Below, one piece after another: positions 1-7,892 of a stretch of 16,718 nucleotides of DNA (positions are counted from its first letter, which is position 1; each line of letters opens with the position of its first letter). Under the pieces are notes generated by a model that saw only the letters and a list, made by a program, of their open reading frames with translations, was not told the origin of the DNA and made no database searches. Both the position numbers and the translations under genes were made by a program. Origin of the DNA: Chloroflexota bacterium (GTDB lineage: Bacteria; Chloroflexota; Anaerolineae; Anaerolineales; DRMV01); the NCBI GenBank assembly GCA_013154225.1, contig JAADCW010000084.1:1-16718 (forward strand), in the 5' to 3' direction.

Positions 1-921
1 GCGCGGGATTTCCTCTCCAAGCCGCCGACCATTGATGAGTTGGTTTCCGCGGTTCAGCGGGCTGGTCAGTTTGCCCGAGAAGAGTTTGAACGGTTGGGGA
101 CGGCCAGTTCGGGTTCCGTCGCGGTGGAGCACCAAAGCCTGGGCGGTGTGCCTGGCGCGCGCGGCAAAATCATCACTTTCTACACCCCGAAAGGCGGGTT
201 GGGCACCACTACGTTGGCTGTCAATTTAGGTGTGGCGCTGCATGCCGAAGATACGCCTGTGGTGGTGGTGGACGGCAAACTGCGGTTTGGCGATGTGGTG
301 CTTTTGCTCAACGAGCACGGGAAGCACACCGTGGCTGATTTGGCCCCTCGGGCCAATGCCCTGGACGCGGACGTGGTGGAAAGCGTGCTGATCACCTGCG
401 AAGCCACAGGTATGAAGGTGTTGGCCGCTCCCACGCATCTGGAAGAAGCCGACCAGGTGACGGGTGAGCAGTTTGGACAGGTGTTGCTTTTCCTCAAGAG
501 CCTCTTTGAATATGTAATCGTGGATACTTCTTCGGCTCTGGATGATATTACCCTGGCCGCTCTGGATGCCAGCGATTTGGTGGTTACATTAGTGGGACAA
601 GACATCCCGTCAATCAAGGATGCTCGCCTTTTCCTGGATTGGATGCGTTCCCTTGATGTGCCCGACAACCGCATTTTCCTGGTGATGAACCGGTTTGATA
701 AACGCATTGGCATCACGCCAGAGCGGGTTGGGGAAAGTTTTCGGCACGAAGTGGACGCGGTTGTTCCGGAAGATTTTCGGCATGTGCTCCCGGCCATCAA
801 CAAAGGCCGGCCAGTGCTGGAAACCAGCCGAGGCGCGCCGATTTCGCGCGGTATTGTCAAAATGGCAGAACTCATCCGCCGTCGTTTGACCGAATTGGAG
901 ACGGCAGAGGAAATCGGCTGA
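1..921 (+). CDS. cpaE: CpaE/TadZ-like pilus ATPase, 5' partial
   Basis: The reading frame is open through the left edge, so the gene starts outside the window and 306 residues are visible. The first codons read ARDFLSKPPTIDELVSAV, which looks like the end of a receiver-type domain with its Lys-Pro loop and last helix, as found at the N-terminus of CpaE/TadZ proteins. A ParA/MinD-type ATPase domain follows. Its deviant P-loop KGGLGTTT is near residue 64, the Walker A' strand is VVVVDGKLRFGDV, and the Walker B-like strand is YVIVDTSSALDD. The signature lysine of the MinD class is kept, but the second P-loop lysine is Thr, a change also seen in TadZ/CpaE proteins. CpaE/TadZ places the Tad pilus machine at its site in the cell. 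A cpaF ATPase gene begins 33 bases downstream, which supports the call. An internal TTG at 40 could be mistaken for a start, but the upstream codons are clearly coding. Confidence 0.88.
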   Translation, partial: ARDFLSKPPTIDELVSAVQRAGQFAREEFERLGTASSGSVAVEHQSLGGVPGARGKIITFYTPKGGLGTTTLAVNLGVALHAEDTPVVVVDGKLRFGDVVLLLNEHGKHTVADLAPRANALDADVVESVLITCEATGMKVLAAPTHLEEADQVTGEQFGQVLLFLKSLFEYVIVDTSSALDDITLAALDASDLVVTLVGQDIPSIKDARLFLDWMRSLDVPDNRIFLVMNRFDKRIGITPERVGESFRHEVDAVVPEDFRHVLPAINKGRPVLETSRGAPISRGIVKMAELIRRRLTELETAEEIG

Positions 922-954
922 TAAAGATTCGCGGGTTGTAGTGGAGGTCTTTCT

Positions 955-2337
955 ATGTCGCTTCTCAAGCGCATTGAACGGAGTGGCGAAGGTCCGTCGG
1001 AAGGTAACAAAAAGAGTTTGGGTTCGCTTCAATCGCGTCGCACCACGCCCCCCAGTGTGCAAACCGACAAGAGTACCTTGGCTGATTTGAAAACGCGGGT
1101 GCAGCAGCGTTTGCTGGCAGAACTGGATCCCGCAATGGACATTTCCCAAGCCTCAGAGGTGCGCCGCACGATTCGCAACCTCTTTGAGCAGATTTTGCAA
1201 GAGGAAAACATTGTCCTCTCGCGGCCAGAGCGCCACCGCTTGTTTGAGGCCATTGCCGCAGAGATTTTGGGCTTTGGCCCCTTGCAGCCGCTGTTGGAAG
1301 ACGACAGCATCACCGAAATCATGGTCAATGGCCCAAAAAATATCTACGTGGAGCGTGACGGTAAACTTCAGCGCGTGCCGGTGACTTTTGAGGACGATGA
1401 GCACGTCATGCGCATCATTGACCGTATCGTGGCGCCGCTGGGGCGGCGGGTGGACGAATCCAGCCCGTATGTGGACGCCCGCTTGCCCGATGGCTCGCGC
1501 GTGAACATCGTCATCCCGCCCATTTCGCTGGTGGGGCCGGTAATTACCATCCGTAAATTCTTCAAAACGCCGCTCACGATTGAAGACCTCATCCGTTTTG
1601 GTTCGATTACATCAGAAGCCGTACAGTTTCTGGAAGCCTGCGTAAAAGCCAAACTGAACATCGTGATTTCCGGTGGTACGGGTTCTGGTAAAACCACCCT
1701 GTTGAACATCCTTTCGAGTTTCATCCCCTCGGACGAGCGCATCATCACCGTAGAAAACGCGGCAGAATTGCAACTGCGCCAGGAACATGTGGTGACTTTG
1801 GAATCCCGCCCGCCGAACATTGAAGGCCGCGGCGAGGTCACCATTCGCCAATTGGTGATTAACACCTTGCGTATGCGCCCCGACCGCATCATCGTGGGCG
1901 AGGTGCGCGGTGCCGAGGCGCTGGACATGCTTCAGGCTATGAACACGGGTCACGAAGGTTCCATGACCACGGTGCACTCCAACAGCCCGCGCGATACCCT
2001 GGCCCGTTTGGAAACCATGACCCTGATGGCTGGTATGGATTTGCCCGTGCGGGCAATCCGAGAGCAGATTGCTTCAGCCATTGATTTGATCGTGCACCAA
2101 TCTCGTATGCGTGACGGTTCCCGTAAGGTGGTCGCGATTAGTGAAGTGTCGGGCATGGAAGGCGACGTCATCAGCATGACGGACTTGTTCGTCTTCCAGC
2201 ACGGCGGCTTCCGAGAAGGCAAGGTGTACGGTCGGTTGACGCCCACAGGCTTGCGCCCCAAGTTTATGGACAAAATCGAAGCCGCGGGTATCCATTTGCC
2301 GGCTTCGATCTTCGGCATTGGGAGCAAGCGGCGCTAA
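955..2337 (+). CDS. cpaF: CpaF/TadA-type secretion ATPase of the Tad pilus
   Basis: This 460-residue protein is a type II/IV secretion ATPase of the CpaF/TadA family. Such proteins form cytoplasmic hexamers and hydrolyse ATP to drive assembly of Flp pili at the inner membrane. The N-terminal 80 residues are variable and charged. The N-terminal ATPase subdomain covers about 90-225. The Walker A motif GTGSGKTT is at 241-248, the Asp/Glu-box strand ERIITVENAAELQL is near 261-274, the Walker B region RIIVGEVRGAEA is at 311-322, and the His-box stretch TGHEGSMTTVHSNSP is at 331-345. All key residues look intact and the length is normal for the family. The ATG is preceded by GGAGG at 943-947 with a 7-base gap. 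The gene lies between cpaE and tadB in the usual Tad order, with short spacers that suggest a single transcript. Confidence 0.95.
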   Translation: MSLLKRIERSGEGPSEGNKKSLGSLQSRRTTPPSVQTDKSTLADLKTRVQQRLLAELDPAMDISQASEVRRTIRNLFEQILQEENIVLSRPERHRLFEAIAAEILGFGPLQPLLEDDSITEIMVNGPKNIYVERDGKLQRVPVTFEDDEHVMRIIDRIVAPLGRRVDESSPYVDARLPDGSRVNIVIPPISLVGPVITIRKFFKTPLTIEDLIRFGSITSEAVQFLEACVKAKLNIVISGGTGSGKTTLLNILSSFIPSDERIITVENAAELQLRQEHVVTLESRPPNIEGRGEVTIRQLVINTLRMRPDRIIVGEVRGAEALDMLQAMNTGHEGSMTTVHSNSPRDTLARLETMTLMAGMDLPVRAIREQIASAIDLIVHQSRMRDGSRKVVAISEVSGMEGDVISMTDLFVFQHGGFREGKVYGRLTPTGLRPKFMDKIEAAGIHLPASIFGIGSKRR

Positions 2338-2364
2338 GCAGGCGCGGCGTTTCAGGAGGACAGT

Positions 2365-3348
2365 ATGGCCAACATCAATCCGATGTTGATTCTGGTCGTC
2401 GGCGGCGGGGTGGCGTTCTTGCTTTTGGTAGTTGGGGTGGTGCTGACGTACCGCTCCAGCCGTTCGCTGGTGGAAGAGCGCCTGGATAAATATCTGGGTG
2501 AAGAAACCCTCCAGGCCATTGAAGAGGAACGCAAGAAAAAACGCAGTGAAGGATGGGTTGACCGCCGACTGTCAAAGACCACGTGGTGGGACAAAATTTC
2601 CACCGACCTTGCCCGTGCAGATCTGCGCCTCAAGCCCATGGAGTATATCCTGCTGCGCATTGCGCTGACCATTGTCGGCGCGGCGTTGGGATATGCCGTG
2701 GGCGGCGGCACGATTTTGTTCACGCTGACCGGGTTGGTGTTGGGCTATTTTGGCTTGGGCATGTTCGTGCGCTTCCGCCAGCGCAGGCGCCTCAATCAGT
2801 TCAACTCCCAACTTTCAGACATGCTCAACCTGATGGTCAACGGCCTGCGGGCAGGGTATTCCACGTTGCAGGCTTTGGAGGCGGTAAGCCGCGAACTTCC
2901 GCCACCGATTTCCACAGAATTTCGGCGGGTGGTCCAAGAGGTCCAGATTGGTATTCCTTTGGACCAGGCTTTGGACAACCTGCTTCGCCGCATTCCCAGC
3001 GACGACTTGGACCTGGTCATCACCGCCATCAACATTCAGCGCGAGGTAGGTGGTAACCTGGCCGATATTTTGGAGACGATTTCCTCTACCATCCGCGAGC
3101 GTGTGCGCCTCAAGGGCGAAATTCGGGTGTTGACCTCGCAGGTGCGTTTCTCGGGTACTGCATTGGCTGTGATGCCAATCATCCTTTTCTTCATCATCTA
3201 CCGCATCAATCCCGACTACATGGGGCAGATGGTTCACCCTGATAACCCATCCCTCACACCGGTGGGCTATTGTATTATCGCCACAGGGCTTATTTTGATC
3301 GCCATCGGCTATTTTGTCATGCAGAAGATCGCCGACATCGAGGTCTAA
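2365..3348 (+). CDS. tadB: TadB-like inner-membrane pilus assembly protein
   Basis: This 327-residue membrane protein carries a type II secretion F domain (GspF/TadB family). It would form part of the inner-membrane platform on which CpaF acts. Hydrophobic segments are visible at about 7-29, 93-133 (probably two helices), 264-280 and 300-320. The F domain lies at about 145-270 and contains the typical stretch SDMLNLMVNGLRAGYSTLQA and a later REVGGNLADILETIS. The ATG at 2365 follows an AGGAGGA sequence at 2354-2360, a strong ribosome binding site. Only 27 bases separate it from cpaF and 14 from tadC. Two successive F-domain genes after cpaF is the classic tadA-tadB-tadC order. Confidence 0.92.
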   Translation: MANINPMLILVVGGGVAFLLLVVGVVLTYRSSRSLVEERLDKYLGEETLQAIEEERKKKRSEGWVDRRLSKTTWWDKISTDLARADLRLKPMEYILLRIALTIVGAALGYAVGGGTILFTLTGLVLGYFGLGMFVRFRQRRRLNQFNSQLSDMLNLMVNGLRAGYSTLQALEAVSRELPPPISTEFRRVVQEVQIGIPLDQALDNLLRRIPSDDLDLVITAINIQREVGGNLADILETISSTIRERVRLKGEIRVLTSQVRFSGTALAVMPIILFFIIYRINPDYMGQMVHPDNPSLTPVGYCIIATGLILIAIGYFVMQKIADIEV

Positions 3349-3362
3349 GGGAGCGGTAAATC

Positions 3363-4310
3363 ATGGTTGTGGTTTGGTTGATATTAGGGCTGCTCATTGT
3401 TGGCGCTATTGCATTGGCCGTTATTGGTTTGCGCCAAGACGAGAGTGAAGAAGACCCTCTACAAGAGCGCCTGGCCGAATATGTGGATAGCGGGCGAGAA
3501 ATTCATTCTTTGGAAGAGGTCGAACTGGAACAGCCCTTTACCCAGCGCGTGATTTTGCCTTTGGCGCGCACGTTGGGTAGCATTGCGTTGAAATTCACCC
3601 CCCAGAGCGCTCTTCAGGCTGCCCAGCGCAATCTGGAACTGGCCGGGCGTCCTTCGGGATTGGATGCCTCCACTTATGTGGCTATGCGTTTTGCTATGGC
3701 CGTGGTTTTGGGCTTTGGGACGTTCTTGCTGCTGCGCATTTCCCCCAACGAATCCATGCGGGCGAAAGCCCTGCCTTTGATGGTCACGTTTGCCATTTTG
3801 GGGTATTTTTTGCCCGAACTTTGGCTGAGGAGCAAAATCTCCAAGCGGCAAGAAGAGATTTTGAAAGCTATGCCCGACGCCTTGGACCTACTGACAATTT
3901 GCGTGGGCGCTGGTTTAGGTTTTGACGCGGCCATGCACAAAGTAGTGGAAAAATGGGACAACGAACTGGCCTTTGAATTTGGCCGTGTGTTGCGAGAAGT
4001 GCAATTAGGCAAAACCCGTCGCGAGGCCTTGCGCGACATGGCCGACCGGGTAGGTCTGCCAGAGATGACCAGTTTTGTGGCCGCGATTATCCAAAGTGAG
4101 CAGTTGGGTGTGAGTTTGGGGAAAGTGTTGCAGATTCAGGCAGAAAACATGCGGATTAAACGCCGCCAGCGTGCGGAAGAGGCCGCGCAACAGGCGCCTG
4201 TGAAAATGCTTTTTCCCCTGGTGTTTTTGGTTATGCCAGCCCTGTTTATCGTGTTGTTGGGTCCTGCAGCAATGATTGTGATTCAGATGTTCGTCGGTGG
4301 CGGTTTCTAA
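3363..4310 (+). CDS. tadC: TadC-like inner-membrane pilus assembly protein
   Basis: This is the second type II secretion F-domain protein (315 residues), the expected partner of TadB in the Tad platform. Membrane segments are visible at about 3-23, 107-125, 134-155 and 282-308. The F domain is at about 167-293, with MPDALDLLTICVGAGLGFDAA and the conserved later part SEQLGVSLGKVLQIQAENMR. A GGGAG at 3349-3353, overlapping the region of the tadB stop, serves as ribosome binding site. The last 14 bases overlap the start of comF, so translation of the two may be coupled. No pilin, prepilin peptidase or secretin gene is visible here, so the remaining tad genes must lie to the left or elsewhere. 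Confidence 0.92.
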   Translation: MVVVWLILGLLIVGAIALAVIGLRQDESEEDPLQERLAEYVDSGREIHSLEEVELEQPFTQRVILPLARTLGSIALKFTPQSALQAAQRNLELAGRPSGLDASTYVAMRFAMAVVLGFGTFLLLRISPNESMRAKALPLMVTFAILGYFLPELWLRSKISKRQEEILKAMPDALDLLTICVGAGLGFDAAMHKVVEKWDNELAFEFGRVLREVQLGKTRREALRDMADRVGLPEMTSFVAAIIQSEQLGVSLGKVLQIQAENMRIKRRQRAEEAAQQAPVKMLFPLVFLVMPALFIVLLGPAAMIVIQMFVGGGF

Positions 4311-5061
4311 GTTTTGGGCTCATCGCCTTTATCGGTTGTTTTGGAAAAGTGTTGATTGGGTTTTCCCGCCCGAATGTGTTGGCTGCGGAAAAGTAGGGGC
4401 GCGTTTTTGCGATGATTGTTTGGCCGCGGTGCAGAAGGTGCCGCGGCCTTTTTGTGTGCAGTGCGGCACGCCTTTATCTGGCCTGGGGATGGGGCGGGAA
4501 GAAGGGCTTTGCCCCGCGTGTCGCCAAACCCCGCCTGCATTTGACCAAGCCCGTGCATGGGCATTGATGGCCGGGAGCGTGCGCCAGGCTGTGCACCGGC
4601 TGAAATACCGCCGAGATTGGGCTTTGGCCGATGTTTTGGCTGTGCAACTTTTGGCGGTGGTAAAGGCCCACGGGTGGGAAGTGGACGCGGTGGTGCCTGT
4701 ACCTCTGAGTGCAGCGCGGCATCGGGAGCGGGGCTATAACCAAGCGGCTTTGCTGGCTTTCCCTGTGGCGTTGGGATTAGGGGTGCCCTACCGCCCCCAC
4801 GGACTGCGCCGTGTAAGGGAAACGCGTTCCCAGGTGGGGCTTAGCCGGGCAGAGCGATGGGCAAACATGCAGGGGGCTTTTGCGGCTTTGCCTCAGCAGT
4901 GGCACGGGCAAACGATTTTGCTGATTGACGATGTCATGACTACTGGCGCAACAATGCACGCCGCGGCCAAGGCCCTCAAAGAGGCTGGCGCGCGGCGTGT
5001 GTTTGCGCTCACTGTTGCGCGAGCCGTGCTGCGTTCCCCGGCTTTTGGCTGGGGGAATTAG
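4297..5061 (+). CDS. comF: ComF family phosphoribosyltransferase-like protein
   Basis: This 254-residue protein has the full ComF layout. The N-terminal zinc-ribbon part has four Cys pairs: C27/C30, C38/C41, C53/C56 and C72/C75. The type I phosphoribosyltransferase domain has VDAVVPVPLSAARHRERGYNQ near 129-149 and the PRPP-binding loop ILLIDDVMTTGAT at about 207-219. ComF proteins are needed for natural transformation in several bacteria, apparently to handle the incoming single strand, but the enzymatic reaction is not settled. The start is a GTG at 4297. It is the only plausible start after the in-frame TGA at 4279-4281, and no Shine-Dalgarno sequence is apparent, so translation probably depends on tadC, which it overlaps by 14 bases. 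The stop TAG overlaps the stop of the opposing sulfotransferase gene. Confidence 0.93.
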   Translation: MAVSKFWAHRLYRLFWKSVDWVFPPECVGCGKVGARFCDDCLAAVQKVPRPFCVQCGTPLSGLGMGREEGLCPACRQTPPAFDQARAWALMAGSVRQAVHRLKYRRDWALADVLAVQLLAVVKAHGWEVDAVVPVPLSAARHRERGYNQAALLAFPVALGLGVPYRPHGLRRVRETRSQVGLSRAERWANMQGAFAALPQQWHGQTILLIDDVMTTGATMHAAAKALKEAGARRVFALTVARAVLRSPAFGWGN

Positions 5062-6071
5062 TCTGTTGTGGGTTGCTTGCCGCGTAGTTCTTGGGCTTTA
5101 CGGTAAATGCGATAAATCCAGCGCCGCGCTTTGCGCGTCCGATAGCCCCAGGAGCGGGTCCAGGCCAGTTCGCGGCGTTCGTCAGCCAGGCGCTCGAAAC
5201 GCAGGAGTTGTACCTGGTGGAAGTCGCTTTCCTGGAGGGCTTTTTGCATCTGCGGTTCGTGTAGCCATTCGGTCTCTTCGCGGAAGCGCTGCATCCACGC
5301 TTGCGACTGTGCGTTGGCCAGTTTTTTCAAGCGGGGTTGAGGCTGTTCGGGCGGCGTCAGGGCCAGGTAATCGTACACCCGAAGCATGGTATCCACGTAG
5401 TTTTCGGCCAGGTCTTCGTACCAAACCTCCAAATAGGGGAGGCGGTGCCGATGGAGGAAGTCCATCCACAAAGTATCGGCAACGACGAGTTCGTCGAAGC
5501 AGGCCTCGATGAGCGGTTGATGGTAAATTGGAGGGGCGGTGTAGCGATAAAGGCTGACTTTGAGGTTTTTGGGTACCCTCCAAACGCCGGTTTGGATGCC
5601 CTTGGCGTAGGATACGGCTTGTGCGATTTTATCTCGCCGCCGAAGGGCAATCAGATGGGCGTTGGGGAAGAAGACATCAAGCACTTCCGCGTCGTTGAGG
5701 TCTTGGGCGTCTTTGCCCAACAGGTCACGGGCTTTGGCGATAAAAGTGCGGAATTGGTACCAACTGATTTTGAGACCGTAAATGCCGTTGACCGTGCCGT
5801 ATTCCAGGGCCAAACGCAGGTGTTGATAGAAATCGTCGGTTTCCCAACCATAGAGGCGTTTGGTGGTTTTGGGGTTGCGGTAAAAGGTTTCGTCAGGATT
5901 GCCAAAGCCAAACTTACGTAAATCAGCGCACAGCAGGTTGCTCCCACTGCGCGGGGTCATGAGGATAATGTAAGATTTTTGAACTTGAGGCAAAGGTCCC
6001 AATCGCCGTTCAAGATCGCGCCGAATCGCGGATGTCTTGGTGGTGTTGAGAAAGGGTGTTGGTGCATCCAT
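5058..6071 (-). CDS. Stf0-like sulfotransferase
   Basis: This 337-residue protein resembles the Stf0 sulfotransferase group, which moves sulfate from PAPS to a carbohydrate (trehalose in mycobacteria). The 5'-phosphosulfate loop TPRSGSNLL is at about 39-47. It is followed by DETFYRNP, similar to the region after the loop in Stf0. The 3'-phosphate-binding stretch LRRRDKIAQAVSYAKG is near 143-158 and is very typical of the group. The acceptor here is unknown; a glycolipid or cell-surface sugar is only a guess. The ATG at 6071 is chosen because AGGAG stands just upstream; the frame stays open for 27 more codons, but that extension has no ribosome binding site and no family resemblance. The gene converges on comF and their stop codons interlock in the four bases TTAG. 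It may be read from the sirtuin/sigma/degV operon 103 bases upstream, since no terminator is visible between. Confidence 0.85.
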   Translation of the reverse strand: MDAPTPFLNTTKTSAIRRDLERRLGPLPQVQKSYIILMTPRSGSNLLCADLRKFGFGNPDETFYRNPKTTKRLYGWETDDFYQHLRLALEYGTVNGIYGLKISWYQFRTFIAKARDLLGKDAQDLNDAEVLDVFFPNAHLIALRRRDKIAQAVSYAKGIQTGVWRVPKNLKVSLYRYTAPPIYHQPLIEACFDELVVADTLWMDFLHRHRLPYLEVWYEDLAENYVDTMLRVYDYLALTPPEQPQPRLKKLANAQSQAWMQRFREETEWLHEPQMQKALQESDFHQVQLLRFERLADERRELAWTRSWGYRTRKARRWIYRIYRKAQELRGKQPTTD

Positions 6072-6174
6072 GAGGCTCCTCGCCACTGCAATTGCGGGGA
6101 TAATGGGCAAGGCGCGAATATGAAGTTTTGGGCAAGGCGTTGGGAAATTCAAGGCGAAGGTGGTTTGTTAGGCG

Positions 6175-6441
6175 TTACACCTCCTTTCTTTTATGGCGCC
6201 AAAAGAGCAGAGTTGTAAGACCGGCGAGCAGCAACAGCGTGCCGCTCAAGCCGCCGAAAAGGATCCAGGCCTGGTTCCAGGTGCGCGCTTGCGGCACCTG
6301 CAAAGGCCGTGGGGTGCGAAGTTGCTCGCCGAAACGCGAGACAAACTGCTCATCGGCCTCTACCGGCACCAGCGAAGCGCGTAGTTGCTCTTCCAAATCG
6401 GCCAATTCTTCGAGGGAAAGGGTTTTACCCCACCGAGGCAT
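6175..6441 (-). CDS. small single-pass membrane protein, possible anti-sigma partner
   Basis: This 88-residue protein has a charged N-terminal half (LSLEELADLEEQLRASLVPV onward), a Pro-rich linker, one hydrophobic helix at about 59-80 and a basic tail RHKRKEV. The ATG at 6441 is preferred over an ATG eight codons upstream because GGAGGG lies directly before it. The start lies inside the last codons of degV, overlapping by 17 bases, so translational coupling is likely. I do not recognise a named domain and no zinc-binding His-Cys motif is present. Its place at the end of an ECF sigma operon and its form (short soluble part plus one helix) suggest an anti-sigma factor. The basic residues after the helix would favour a cytoplasmic C-terminus, which does not fit the usual orientation, so the role is open. 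Confidence 0.7.
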   Translation of the reverse strand: MPRWGKTLSLEELADLEEQLRASLVPVEADEQFVSRFGEQLRTPRPLQVPQARTWNQAWILFGGLSGTLLLLAGLTTLLFWRHKRKEV

Positions 6442-7288
6442 GGCTTCCCTCCACGGGGTAGGCAACCAATCCGAGGGTGCCTGGCCCCAAGTGTACCGTG
6501 ACAGCGGTGGATAGCGTGGTCGTGATCAGCGTGCGAATGTTGAGCGCTTGCCGGGTGAGTGCTTCCAGTTGTTCGGCTTCCTTGGGCGCTCGGGCATGCA
6601 CGACCGCGACGTCAACGAGTTGTTCGCCAAATTCTTCCTTGATGCGTTGCACCACATGGGCCAGGGCTCGGGCACGGGTGCGCACTTTGCCCTTGGCAAT
6701 CAGGGCGCCGTCTTCCAGTTCAATGATGGGCTTGAGCCGCAGTGCGGAGGCCAGCAGGGCTTGGGTGGCTTTGACCCTGCCGCTCATGCGAGCGTAGTTC
6801 AGATTGTCCATGCTGAGGACAATGCGGGTATTTTCGCGGATGGTTTCCAGCCGTTTGAGGATGTCTTCCACCGCGAAGCCTTCCCAATCCATCTCGCGGG
6901 CTTCCTTGCACATAAAAGCCAGGGCCGCGGCGCCGGCTTTGCTATCAAAGGGGATGACGCGAATTTGCCCTTCAAGTTTGCGCGCGGCAATCACCGCCGA
7001 CTCAAAAGTGCCTGAAAGCTTGCTGCTTACATGGATGGAGAGCACAGTATCCCCAGGCTGTGCGATGCGCGTGTACGTGTCTTCCAACTGTTGCGGCGAG
7101 GCCTGCGAGGTTTTGGGGATGATGTGGCGTTCCTCAATGAGCCGATAGAAATCATCATCGCTCAAATCCACACCCTGGAGGTAGGTCTCCTCGCCGAAAT
7201 GAATGCGGAAAGGCACAATGTGCACCTGGTATTTTTCTATCCAGCCGGGGGGAAAGTCGGCTGTGCCGTCGGTGACGATGTGGAGCAT
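6425..7288 (-). CDS. degV: DegV family fatty-acid-binding protein
   Basis: This 287-residue protein is a complete DegV (FakB-type) protein. Seen in the sequence are the N-terminal HIVTDGTADFP, the KTSQASP loop at 59-65, the SSKLSGTFESA loop at 88-98, FDSKAGAAAL near 114-123, and the C-terminal HLGPGTLG near 266-273. In this family the SxPS-like and SSKLSGT loops hold the carboxylate of a bound fatty acid. FakB proteins present the fatty acid to the kinase FakA, giving acyl-phosphate for membrane lipid synthesis. Its ATG at 7288 stands one base after the TGA of the sigma gene, so the two are co-translated. No FakA gene is in the window, but plsX, the acyl-phosphate enzyme, lies about 1.5 kb away in divergent orientation. 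Confidence 0.93.
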   Translation of the reverse strand: MLHIVTDGTADFPPGWIEKYQVHIVPFRIHFGEETYLQGVDLSDDDFYRLIEERHIIPKTSQASPQQLEDTYTRIAQPGDTVLSIHVSSKLSGTFESAVIAARKLEGQIRVIPFDSKAGAAALAFMCKEAREMDWEGFAVEDILKRLETIRENTRIVLSMDNLNYARMSGRVKATQALLASALRLKPIIELEDGALIAKGKVRTRARALAHVVQRIKEEFGEQLVDVAVVHARAPKEAEQLEALTRQALNIRTLITTTLSTAVTVHLGPGTLGLVAYPVEGSHASVG

Positions 7289-7289
7289 C

Positions 7290-7868
7290 TCAATCCTCTT
7301 CTTGTTGGGCTTTGAGTTCGGCGCGGAGGGCTAACAGGGTGCGGTGGTAGAGGCTTTTGATGGCGCCTTCACTGCGCCCTAAAATTTGCCCAATTTCAGC
7401 GTTGGAAAGGCGTTCGACGAATTTCAGAATCAGAAGTTCCTGCCGCTCAGGTGGAAGCCGCCGAATGGCATTGAGCAGGCGCTCTTCTTCCTCCATGCGA
7501 ATCAAATGATGTTCGGGGTGCGGTTCAGAAGCAACGGGCGGATTCCAGCCGGTGTCTTCCAGGGCGATCTCCTTGCGCCGCCCTTGATCGCGATGCCAGT
7601 TGGCCACCAGGTTGTGGGCGATTCGGTAGAGATAGGCCGAGAAAGGCAGCCCCCGCTCCTCATAGCGATGAATGTGCTGCATCGCTCGGTAAAATACCCG
7701 CGCGGTGAGGTCTTCTGCTTCTTGCGCGTGTCCAACGCGATAATAGATGTAACTGTAAATGCGCTGGACATAGCGCTGGTAAAGCAGGCCGAAGGCTTCC
7801 TTATCGCCAGCCCGGGCGAGGGCCAGGGCTTCGGCATCGGAGAGGTCGGCCATGTGCGAGTCGTCCAT
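7290..7868 (-). CDS. ECF-family RNA polymerase sigma factor
   Basis: This 192-residue protein has the two domains of an ECF sigma factor. Region 2 is at about 26-93, with YQRYVQRIYSYIYYRVG, the AEDLTARVFYRAM stretch and FSAYLYRIAHNLVANWHRD. Region 4 is at about 130-182, with LPPERQELLILKFVERLSNA, then EIGQILGRSEGAIKSLYHRTL as the DNA-binding helix-turn-helix. It would direct RNA polymerase to a dedicated set of promoters. The ATG at 7868 has an AGGA about 9 bases upstream; a second ATG five codons in has no better signal. It lies 24 bases after the sirtuin gene and one base before degV. The signal it answers is not shown by the sequence; the small membrane protein at the end of the operon is the best local candidate for a regulator. 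Confidence 0.93.
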   Translation of the reverse strand: MDDSHMADLSDAEALALARAGDKEAFGLLYQRYVQRIYSYIYYRVGHAQEAEDLTARVFYRAMQHIHRYEERGLPFSAYLYRIAHNLVANWHRDQGRRKEIALEDTGWNPPVASEPHPEHHLIRMEEEERLLNAIRRLPPERQELLILKFVERLSNAEIGQILGRSEGAIKSLYHRTLLALRAELKAQQEED

Positions 7869-7892
7869 TAAAACCCGTCCTGTGCCAAAAAG

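Noticed and set aside
180..1010. Long minus-strand open frame over the cpaE gene
   Set aside because: Opposite-strand shadow of a clearly coding ATPase; Ser/Arg/Thr-rich composition, no domain and no ribosome binding site.
5301..5921. Plus-strand open frame of 206 codons inside the sulfotransferase
   Set aside because: Antisense of a gene with both PAPS motifs; no recognisable product and no start signal.
6072..6152. 27-codon N-terminal extension of the sulfotransferase
   Set aside because: The ATG at 6071 has an AGGAG and the extension looks non-coding.
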